From positions 1 to 5,765 of the forward strand of contig JAWOIO010000206.1 in assembly GCA_046484625.1 (NCBI GenBank): DNA of 5,765 nucleotides, read 5' to 3'. The notes under the pieces are model-generated. The model was not told the origin of the DNA and searched no databases. It saw only the letters and a list, made by a program, of their open reading frames with translations. The translations under genes were made by a program, and so were the position numbers. This stretch comes from DASUAO01 sp046484625. Lineage in GTDB: Bacteria; Actinomycetota; Acidimicrobiia; IMCC26256; PALSA-555. Numbering within the stretch: position 1 is the stretch's first letter; every line of letters begins with the position of its first letter. Below are positions 1 to 4,874 of this stretch, one piece after another.

Positions 1-1629
1 GACGAGCCTCCGGTCCCCCGCACCGTCTCCGACGTGATGGTCGAGACCATGGTCGCGTGGGGCGTGACCCACGTCTTCGGGATGGTCGGGCACTCCAACC
101 TCGGGTTCGCCGACGCGATGCGCCGGCAGGAGGAGGCCGGGAACCTCACGTACGTCGGCATCCGTCACGAGGGCGCCGCGGCGTTCGCGGCTTCGGCCTA
201 CGGGAAGCTCACCGGCCGTCCCGCGGCGTGCTTCGGCATCGCCGGACCCGGATCCACGAACCTGCTCACCGGTCTCTACGACGCGAAGGCGGACCGGTCG
301 CCCGTGCTCGCGATCTCGGGCCAGGTGCCGTCCAACGTCCTCGGGCGGGGTGCGTTCCAGGACATCGACCTCACCGCCGCGTTCGCCGACGTCGCGTCGT
401 ACTCGAAGACGATCCACGCCGGCTCGGATCCCGCCGAGCTCATGACGCTGGCGTGCAAGCACGCGTTGGTGGGGCGCAACGTCGCCCATCTCGTGCTCCC
501 CGACGAGGTGCAGATCCAGGCGGTCGACGACGACGCGCCGGCCTCCGGGCCCACGGGCCGCGTGGGGGCCGACGAGATCAGCCCGCCGGTCGAGACCCTG
601 GCCGACGCGGTGCGCGTCATCGGCGCGGCCCGCAGACCGGTGATCGTCGTCGGCCACGGAGCCCGCTTCGACATGCCGGACGTCATCGCGTTCGCCGAGC
701 AGCTCCACGCGCCGGTCCTGACCACGTTCAAGGCGAAGGGACAGATCTCCGAGCGGCACCCGTTGGGCGCCGGGGTCCTCGGGCGCAGCGGCACGCCCGT
801 CGCCAGCTGGCTGATGAACGAGTCGGACCTCATCATCGTGTTCGGGGCGTCGTTCTCGAACCACACGGGGATCGCGTCCTACAAGCCGATCGTGCAGGTC
901 GACTTCGACCCCATGGCCCTCGGGCGCTTCCACCCCGTCACGGTGCCGGTGCTCGGCCACGTCGGCGTCACCGCCCGCCTGCTCGCCGAGCTCGTCCCCG
1001 CCTCCGCCGATCGGGTCGACCAGTCCGACGACGTCCAGGCACGCTGGGAGATCTGGCGGGAGGAGAAGGCCCGTCGCCTCGAGGACGACCGCGGCTTCGG
1101 GATCGGCTCCGCCGCGGTGTTCGACGCCATGACCAGGATCGTCCCCGAAGACGCCGTCATCGCGGTCGACGTCGGCAACCACGCGTACTCGTTCGGGCGC
1201 TACTTCGAGTGCGCGCACCAGAGCATCCTGATGTCGGGCTACCTCGGGTCCATCGGCTTCGGCTTCCCGGCGGCCATGGGCGCGTGGGCCGCGGCACCCG
1301 AGCGCCCCATCCTCGCGGTGACCGGCGACGGCGGGTTCGGGCAGTACCTGGCCGAGCTCACGACCGCGGTGAAGTACGGGATGAACATCACGCATGTGCT
1401 GCTCGACAACTCATCGCTCGGCAAGATCACCAAGGAGCAGCGGGCCGCACACTTCGAGGTGTGGCAGACGTCGCTGCACAATCCCGACTTCGCCGAGTAC
1501 GCCACGCTCTGCGGCGCGCTCGGCATCCGCGTCGACCGCACCGAGCAGCTCGACGACGCCCTCTCCCGAGCGCTGAACCATGAAGGCGCCGCGCTCGTCC
1601 ACGTCGTCACCGACCCCGAGCTGGTCTGA
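1..1629 (+). CDS. Thiamine-diphosphate-dependent enzyme, pyruvate oxidase/acetolactate synthase-like (5' partial)
   Basis: The frame is open from the first base. The opening residues (RTVSDVMVETMVAWGV) already match the family N-terminus, so the true start lies just upstream of the window; internal GTG/ATG codons at 34-39 are unlikely starts. The visible 542 residues show the three-domain layout. The N-terminal pyrimidine-binding domain (about 5-180) carries the catalytic glutamate in RHEGAAAFAA (E57) and the GPGSTNLLTGL loop. A central Rossmann-like domain (about 200-330) includes VGHGARFDMPDV and IVQVDFDP. The C-terminal diphosphate domain (about 365-542) has GDGG at 442-445 and N470 in LLDNSSLG, the usual GDG...N cofactor/Mg site. 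The pattern around WQTSLHNPDFAEYA resembles pyruvate oxidase (PoxB-type) more than biosynthetic acetolactate synthase. The protein ends soon after VVTDPELV, so it lacks the C-terminal lipid-binding tail of E. coli PoxB and is probably cytosolic. Family is confident; substrate (pyruvate or another 2-oxoacid) is inference. Confidence 0.88.
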   Translation, partial: DEPPVPRTVSDVMVETMVAWGVTHVFGMVGHSNLGFADAMRRQEEAGNLTYVGIRHEGAAAFAASAYGKLTGRPAACFGIAGPGSTNLLTGLYDAKADRSPVLAISGQVPSNVLGRGAFQDIDLTAAFADVASYSKTIHAGSDPAELMTLACKHALVGRNVAHLVLPDEVQIQAVDDDAPASGPTGRVGADEISPPVETLADAVRVIGAARRPVIVVGHGARFDMPDVIAFAEQLHAPVLTTFKAKGQISERHPLGAGVLGRSGTPVASWLMNESDLIIVFGASFSNHTGIASYKPIVQVDFDPMALGRFHPVTVPVLGHVGVTARLLAELVPASADRVDQSDDVQARWEIWREEKARRLEDDRGFGIGSAAVFDAMTRIVPEDAVIAVDVGNHAYSFGRYFECAHQSILMSGYLGSIGFGFPAAMGAWAAAPERPILAVTGDGGFGQYLAELTTAVKYGMNITHVLLDNSSLGKITKEQRAAHFEVWQTSLHNPDFAEYATLCGALGIRVDRTEQLDDALSRALNHEGAALVHVVTDPELV

Positions 1630-1695
1630 CCCTTCGCGAGATGGTCCGCGTCTCGGAGACCGCGACCCGCGAGCATGGGCATCGACGTCGAGAAG

Positions 1696-1701
1696 AGGGA
1701 G
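1696..1701 (+). promoter_or_regulatory. Ribosome binding site deciding the DUF4389 start
   Basis: AGGGAG lies six bases before the ATG at 1708. The alternative in-frame ATG at 1675 has no purine-rich stretch in front of it. This favours the shorter protein. Confidence 0.6.
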
Positions 1702-1707
1702 ACCCTC

Positions 1708-2349
1708 ATGGCTGCCCAAGCCGCCCGTCCCGCCTATCCCGTCCGGTTCTCGGTCGACACGCCCGACGCACCGCGCAACCGGCTGACGACCTTCTTCCGG
1801 GTGCTCCTCGTGATCCCGATCGCGATCGTGCTCGGCACGATCAGCGGGGGGTCATTCACCTGGACGACCGAGAACGGGGGCCAGGCCGCAGCGGCCGCGG
1901 GAGGCTTCCTCGTCCTCGCCCCGCTGCTGATGATCCTCTTCCGTGAGAAGTACCCGCGCTGGTGGTTCGACTGGAACGTCGGCCTGTGGAGGTTCGAGAA
2001 CCGGGTCGTCTCGTACCTGGCGTTCCTGCGCGACGAGTACCCCTCCACCGACGAGGAGCAGGCCGTGCACCTCGAGGTCGACTACCCGGACGTGCCCAAC
2101 GACCTGAACCGCTGGCTCCCCTTGGTGAAGTGGTTCCTCGCGATCCCGCACTACATCGTGCTGTTCTTCCTCTCGATCGCGGCGTTCTTCGTGGTGATCT
2201 TCACGTGGTTCGCGATCCTCTTCACCGGGAAGTACCCACAATCGTGCTTCGACTTCGTCGTGGGCGTCATGCGCTGGCACATCCGGGTACAGGGCTACGC
2301 GTTCCTGCTCGTGACCGACCGGTACCCGCCGTTCAGCCTGGACCCGTGA
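1708..2349 (+). CDS. DUF4389 domain membrane protein
   Basis: A 213-residue integral membrane protein of unknown function, recognised as DUF4389 from its conserved phrases: YPVRFSVDTPD near the N-terminus, WFLAIPHYIVL, FTGKYPQSCFDFVVGVMRW and TDRYPPFSLDP at the end. Hydrophobic segments lie at about 31-48, 59-78 and 141-173, the last probably two helices. The chain is an internal duplication. Residues 11-112 and 120-207 each run through V.VD.PD, an IP..IV helix, KYP...FD..VG..R and V..Y..FL followed by (D/R)xYP. The ATG at 1708 is chosen for its AGGGAG site; an ATG at 1675 would add 11 residues that do not resemble the family. It follows the thiamine enzyme by 78 bases on the same strand, so co-transcription is possible but not shown. 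The family has no established biochemical role that I know of, so none is assigned. Confidence 0.85.
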   Translation: MAAQAARPAYPVRFSVDTPDAPRNRLTTFFRVLLVIPIAIVLGTISGGSFTWTTENGGQAAAAAGGFLVLAPLLMILFREKYPRWWFDWNVGLWRFENRVVSYLAFLRDEYPSTDEEQAVHLEVDYPDVPNDLNRWLPLVKWFLAIPHYIVLFFLSIAAFFVVIFTWFAILFTGKYPQSCFDFVVGVMRWHIRVQGYAFLLVTDRYPPFSLDP

Positions 2350-2382
2350 GGCACGCGCACCACACGATCGGGTGACCGGGGA

Positions 2383-2397
2383 GCCGTCACGGACGGC
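2383..2397 (+). terminator. Possible hairpin terminator after the DUF4389 gene
   Basis: GCCGTC-ACG-GACGGC is a perfect 6-bp stem with a 3-base loop, 33 bases after the DUF4389 stop. There is no U-tract, so intrinsic termination is weakly supported, although GC-rich actinobacterial terminators often lack one. A competing stem (GTGAC at 2372-2376 with GTCAC at 2386-2390) overlaps it. Confidence 0.3.
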
Positions 2398-2437
2398 CCG
2401 GACGCCACGTTCGACGCCGCCGAGGTCACGGCCTCAG

Positions 2438-2466
2438 ATGACCATGGTCGCGGACCATGATGTAAT
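2438..2466 (+). promoter_or_regulatory. Promoter of the toxin-antitoxin operon
   Basis: A -35-like ATGACC (2438-2443, four of six against TTGACA) is followed by exactly 17 bases and then TGTAAT (2461-2466, five of six against TATAAT). An extended -10 TG sits at 2458-2459. Transcription would begin near 2472-2476, at or next to the GTG at 2476, suggesting a leaderless or nearly leaderless mRNA. No Shine-Dalgarno sequence precedes any candidate antitoxin start, which agrees with this. Confidence 0.6.
2443..2459. promoter_or_regulatory. Inverted repeat, probable antitoxin operator
   Basis: CATGGTC-GCG-GACCATG is a perfect 7-bp inverted repeat with a 3-base centre, lying inside the spacer between the predicted -35 and -10. 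It overlaps a second perfect palindrome, GACCATGGTC (2440-2449), so the half-site GACCAT/ATGGTC occurs three times in 19 bases. Phd/YefM antitoxins are known to bind short palindromes over their own promoter. Use of this site for autorepression is inferred from position and symmetry. Confidence 0.6.
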
Positions 2467-2475
2467 GTGTCGCCG

Positions 2476-2718
2476 GTGGACATGATCCCCATCTCGAAGT
2501 TCAAGGCCACCTGCCTCGCGGTCCTGGAGGAGGTGCGCCGCACCGGCCGGCCCGTGCTGGTCACCCGCCGGGGTGAGCCGATCGCGGAGGTCGTCCCGCC
2601 GTCGCGCCCGGGCACGACCGGTGGCTGGCTGGGCGCTGCGGCCGGCACCGGCCGGGTCGTGGGAGACCTCGTGGCCCCGGTCTCGGGCGAGGAGGAGTGG
2701 GAGAGCACCCGCGGGTGA
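2476..2718 (+). CDS. Type II antitoxin, Phd/YefM family
   Basis: An 80-residue protein with the classic Phd/YefM N-terminal DNA-binding and dimerisation fold: MIPISKFKATCLAVLEEVRR, then the strand-turn-strand TGRPVLVTRRGEPIAEVVPP (to about residue 42). A glycine-rich linker follows, then a C-terminal acidic segment (VVGDLVAPVSGEEEWE) that in this family becomes ordered on binding the toxin and blocks its active site. Three in-frame starts are possible: GTG 2467, GTG 2476 and ATG 2482. The promoter's -10 ends at 2466, so GTG 2467 would fall outside the transcript. I chose GTG 2476, with ATG 2482 nearly as likely. The stop overlaps the toxin start (GTGA at 2715-2718), which couples their translation. 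It would neutralise the PIN toxin and, with it, repress the operon through the inverted repeat upstream. Confidence 0.85.
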   Translation: MDMIPISKFKATCLAVLEEVRRTGRPVLVTRRGEPIAEVVPPSRPGTTGGWLGAAAGTGRVVGDLVAPVSGEEEWESTRG

Positions 2719-3104
2719 GACTCCTGCTCGACACCCACATCTGGCTCTGGGCCTTGCTCGAGCCCGACCGCCTCGACGCTCCGACCGCCCGCCGACTCGA
2801 GCAGGCCGACAGCGAGCTCTGGCTGTCCCCCGTCAGCGTGTGGGAGGCGATGCTCCTCGCCGAGCGCGGCCGGCTCGAGCTCGACCGCGCGCCAGGCCCG
2901 TGGTTCGAGGCCGCGCTGCGCCAGGTGCCGCTGCGGGACGCACCGCTGACCCGCGAGGTCGCCGTCGCGAGCCGCAGCGTCGGCCTCGCGCACGAGGATC
3001 CCGCGGACCGCTTCCTGGCGGCGACCGCACAGGTCTACGACCTCGTGCTGGTCACCGCCGACGAACGTCTTCGCACCGGATCCGGGTACCAGATCCTGCG
3101 CTGA
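2715..3104 (+). CDS. vapC: PIN-domain ribonuclease toxin (VapC family)
   Basis: A 129-residue single PIN domain. The start MRLLLDTHIWLWALLEPDRL is typical of PIN toxins paired with Phd-type antitoxins. The acidic metal-binding residues expected of an active Mg/Mn-dependent RNase are all present: D6 in LLLDTH, E44 in SVWEAMLL, D98 in HEDPADRFLAATA and D116 in LVTADERL. Length is normal for the family and the toxin looks intact. GTG 2715 is chosen because it overlaps the antitoxin stop by four bases and puts the first aspartate at the usual position. A GTG at 2697 would add six residues (MGEHPR) and has GAGGAGG directly against it, too close to act as its ribosome binding site. VapC-type toxins cut specific tRNAs or rRNA; the target here cannot be read from sequence. 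The gene converges on the VOC gene 52 bases away. Confidence 0.88.
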   Translation: MRLLLDTHIWLWALLEPDRLDAPTARRLEQADSELWLSPVSVWEAMLLAERGRLELDRAPGPWFEAALRQVPLRDAPLTREVAVASRSVGLAHEDPADRFLAATAQVYDLVLVTADERLRTGSGYQILR

Positions 3105-3156
3105 GCCCACCGACGGCCGCGCCGGCGGAGACCACGGCCCCTCGACCGGTTCCGCC

Positions 3157-3582
3157 TCAGCCCCCCGGCTTGGACGGGTCGGGGACTCCCGGCGGCGTGC
3201 CCTCGTGGTACTGGATCAGCTCGAGCAGGTAGCCGTCGGGGTCCTGCACGAAGGCCACGGTCACGGGCCAGCGGTCGAGACGGGCCGGCTCCGTGACCGA
3301 CTCGCAGCCCGCCGCGATGCAGGCGTCGTAGATGCCCTGGCAGTCGTCGGTGTTCACGTAGATCTTCCACATCGCCGAGCCCATGTCGATGGGCCCCTCG
3401 TGCTCGAGGTGCTGGGCGAGCTGGAGGCGCGAGCCTCCCTCCTCGGCCTGGACGACGGCCTCGAGCACGCCGGGGATCTCGGTGCGGCTCCGCACCGGGA
3501 TGCCGAGCACCCCCTCCCAGAACGCGACCGACCGCTCGAGGTCGGTGACGTTGATGCAGTACTGGCCCAGGATCTGCTTCAT
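3157..3582 (-). CDS. VOC-superfamily (glyoxalase-fold) protein
   Basis: A 141-residue protein with the paired beta-alpha-beta-beta-beta modules of the vicinal oxygen chelate fold. Module one begins QYCINVTDLERSVAFWEGVLGIP (7-29); module two begins WKIYVNTDDCQGIYDACIAAG (72-92) and ends in FVQDPDGYLLELIQ (111-124). The metal positions of glyoxalase I (H/Q, E, H, E) appear here as Q7, Q54, K73 and E121. Two ligands are therefore unusual, and classical lactoylglutathione lyase activity is doubtful. Dioxygenase-like, isomerase or binding roles remain open. The ATG is supported by AAGGAG at 3593-3598, ten bases upstream on the minus strand. It follows the SDR gene by 58 bases on the same strand and is probably co-transcribed with it. 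The last residues (PPGVPDPSKPGG) are a flexible tail. Confidence 0.85.
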   Translation of the reverse strand: MKQILGQYCINVTDLERSVAFWEGVLGIPVRSRTEIPGVLEAVVQAEEGGSRLQLAQHLEHEGPIDMGSAMWKIYVNTDDCQGIYDACIAAGCESVTEPARLDRWPVTVAFVQDPDGYLLELIQYHEGTPPGVPDPSKPGG

Positions 3583-3592
3583 CGGGTGCGCG

Positions 3593-3598
3593 CTCCTT
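3593..3598 (-). promoter_or_regulatory. Ribosome binding site of the VOC gene
   Basis: On the minus strand AAGGAG stands ten bases before the ATG at 3582. It is on the long side for spacing but is the only purine-rich match, and it confirms that the VOC gene is translated independently of the SDR gene. Confidence 0.5.
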
Positions 3599-3605
3599 GT
3601 GCCGG

Positions 3606-3628
3606 GTCCGGGGACGAGTCCCGAGGAC
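3606..3628 (-). other. Intercistronic stem-loop between SDR and VOC genes
   Basis: Outer arms GTCC (3606-3609) and GGAC (3625-3628) enclose inner arms GGGAC (3611-3615) and GTCCC (3618-3622), separated by a small internal loop. The hairpin lies 12 bases after the SDR stop and 7 bases before the VOC ribosome binding site. There is no U-tract. It could partly terminate, or protect the mRNA between the two genes. The role is inferred. Confidence 0.3.
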
Positions 3629-3640
3629 GCTAGACGGTGC

Positions 3641-4393
3641 TCAGGTGGTGATGGAACCGCCGTTGATGCCGATGGTCTGGCCGGTCACCCACTCGGCCTC
3701 GTTCGAGGCGAGCCACACGCACGCGGCCCCGACGTCTTCGGGCACACCCGTCCGCCCGACCGGGATCGCCTTCGCGAGGTGCTCGGTGACCGTGGCGTCC
3801 TCCATCGTCTGGAGACCGATGGCGAGGGAGTTGGCAGTCACGCCGAGGCGGGCGACCTCGAGCGCGAGGGACCGCATGAACCCGATCGCTCCGCCCTTCC
3901 CGGCGCTGTAGGGGGCGACGCCGATGTGCACCCCGTGCGTGCCCGCCCCCGACGAGATGGTGATGATGCGCCCCCACCCGCGATCGCACATCCCGTTCAC
4001 GACGGCCCGGCAGCAGTGCAGGACGCCGTAGAGGTTGACCCGCACCGGGCCCTCCCAGTCGTCGGGCTCCATCTCCCGGAACGGTCGGGGTGTCATGCCC
4101 GCGGCGCCGCCGTTCCCCGCGTTGTTCACGAGGATGTCGACGGGTCCGAGCTGCTCCTCGACGGCGGCCACGCCGGCGAGGACCTGGTCGCGGTCGGTCA
4201 CGTCGAACACGACCGCGACTGCCCGGCCCCCGCCGGCCCGGATCGCTTCGGCGGTGGCTTCCGCGCGCTCGGCAAGGACGTCGTTGACCGCGACGGCCGC
4301 ACCCTGGCCGGCGAGCATCCGGGCGATCCCCGCCCCCACGTGCTGTCCGGCGCCGGTGACGAGTGCGATCCGCCCGCTGAGGTCGAAGAGCAT
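3641..4393 (-). CDS. Short-chain dehydrogenase/reductase (classical SDR)
   Basis: A 250-residue NAD(P)(H)-dependent oxidoreductase of normal classical-SDR length. Features in order: a Rossmann start LSGRIALVTGAGQHVGAG (5-22); D38 at the end of the second strand, which usually means preference for NAD over NADP; FDVTD (63-67); NNAG (90-93); N120; serine S148 (or S147) in ISSGAG; and Y162xxxK166 in APYSAGKGG. It closes with VTGQTIGINGG, the usual C-terminal strand. Two deviations: the glycine-rich loop has H18 where TGxxxGxG expects glycine, and the PG after the Asn-rich turn is IG (I192-G193). The catalytic tetrad is complete, so it is probably active. The substrate is unknown; annotation as a 3-oxoacyl-ACP reductase would be over-specific. 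The ATG at 4393 fits the family start, but no good ribosome binding site precedes it. It lies between the coiled-coil gene (42-base gap) and the VOC gene (58-base gap). Confidence 0.9.
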   Translation of the reverse strand: MLFDLSGRIALVTGAGQHVGAGIARMLAGQGAAVAVNDVLAERAEATAEAIRAGGGRAVAVVFDVTDRDQVLAGVAAVEEQLGPVDILVNNAGNGGAAGMTPRPFREMEPDDWEGPVRVNLYGVLHCCRAVVNGMCDRGWGRIITISSGAGTHGVHIGVAPYSAGKGGAIGFMRSLALEVARLGVTANSLAIGLQTMEDATVTEHLAKAIPVGRTGVPEDVGAACVWLASNEAEWVTGQTIGINGGSITT

Positions 4394-4435
4394 CGTCGGG
4401 TGAAGGTATCGGGTCGGCGGTCGGGACGGGAGCGA

Positions 4436-4801
4436 TCAGAGGCGTCCGACGGCCAGCGCGGCCGCGGCAGACACGGTCGCCACGACGCTCATCGTGGCGA
4501 CGAGCACCCCGGTGAGCCACCGGGTCTGGTCCCGCATCTCGGTGCGGACCTGCCCGGCGAGCCCTGCCATCTCCGTGCGCAGGTCCGTGCGCAGGTCGGC
4601 CATCTCCGTGCGCAGGTCGGCCATCTCGGTACGGAGCTCACCCCGGAGCGCTCCGAGCTCGAGATGCAGGTGCTCCCGCGTGACGACGTTGCCCCACCCA
4701 CCCGGCGGGCGATCGTCGACGATCCAGGAGGCCGACTCCATGCTCAGTCCCAGCTGCTCGAGCTCGCGGCGCACGGTGGTGCGCGCATCGTCCAGTGCCA
4801 T
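4436..4801 (-). CDS. Small coiled-coil protein with C-terminal membrane anchor
   Basis: I do not recognise a characterised family. The 121-residue protein has three parts. An N-terminal region (1-44) includes DDARTTVRRELEQLGLS and WIVDDRPPGGWGN. A charged heptad-like helix (about 45-93) is built from repeats of LRTEMAD and its variants LRTDLRTEMAG and VRTEM. A C-terminal hydrophobic segment (about 95-117, WLTGVLVATMSVVATVSAAAALAV) is followed only by GRL, consistent with a tail-anchored or single-pass membrane protein. The repeat pattern predicts a self-associating coiled coil, presumably in the cytoplasm. The ATG at 4801 is chosen for GAGGAGG five bases upstream. The frame stays open upstream through a 21-bp repeat that would read DVLPTRR, with GTG codons at 4870 and 4888 as alternative starts. 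It sits between the HNH gene and the SDR gene. Function unknown. Confidence 0.75.
   Translation of the reverse strand: MALDDARTTVRRELEQLGLSMESASWIVDDRPPGGWGNVVTREHLHLELGALRGELRTEMADLRTEMADLRTDLRTEMAGLAGQVRTEMRDQTRWLTGVLVATMSVVATVSAAAALAVGRL
4566..4634. repeat. 21-bp-period and 12-bp tandem repeats inside the coiled-coil gene
   Basis: On the plus strand GCCATCTCCGTGCGCAGGTC occurs at 4566-4585 and 4599-4618, and a diverged third copy begins at 4620. Copies two and three are 21 bases apart; copies one and two are 33 apart because a 12-base unit, CGTGCGCAGGTC, is doubled at 4574-4597. All spacings are multiples of three, and the array encodes the LRTEMAD repeats of the coiled coil. Confidence 0.85.
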
Positions 4802-4806
4802 GTTCG

Positions 4807-4813
4807 CCTCCTC
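4807..4813 (-). promoter_or_regulatory. Strong ribosome binding site deciding the coiled-coil start
   Basis: GAGGAGG on the minus strand stands five bases before the ATG at 4801. It is the best Shine-Dalgarno match in the window and its upstream edge overlaps the 21-bp repeat array by two bases. Confidence 0.7.
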
Positions 4814-4874
4814 TCGACGGGTGGGCAAGACATCTCGACGGGTGGGCAAGACATCTCGACGGGTGGGCACGTCA
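4812..4874. repeat. Three-copy 21-bp tandem repeat upstream of the coiled-coil gene
   Basis: Units at 4812-4832 and 4833-4853 are identical; the third, 4854-4874, differs at two of 21 positions. Each starts TCTCGACGGGTGGGCA on the plus strand. The array fills almost the whole gap between the HNH stop (4872) and the ribosome binding site of the coiled-coil gene (4807). Two helical turns per unit would place any bound protein on one face of the DNA. It could also be an expanded N-terminal coding repeat (DVLPTRR per unit in the downstream frame). Confidence 0.9.

Noticed and set aside
1647..1664. Hairpin after the thiamine enzyme (CGC-GTCTC / GAGAC-C-GCG)
   Set aside because: The stem needs a bulge and leaves a one-base loop, and no U-tract follows. 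It is too weak to call a terminator.
2295..3110. A 271-codon open frame on the minus strand opposite the toxin-antitoxin operon
   Set aside because: It shows no domain resemblance, and the plus strand carries two complete recognised genes with a promoter and a coupled overlap.
3105..3156. Bidirectional terminator between the converging toxin and VOC genes
   Set aside because: Only short GC stems such as GCCG-CGC-CGGC are visible, with no T-run on either strand. Termination must happen here or inside the genes, but no element can be pointed to.
4812..4874. CRISPR-like array
   Set aside because: The copies are directly adjacent with no spacers, number only three and have no cas genes nearby.
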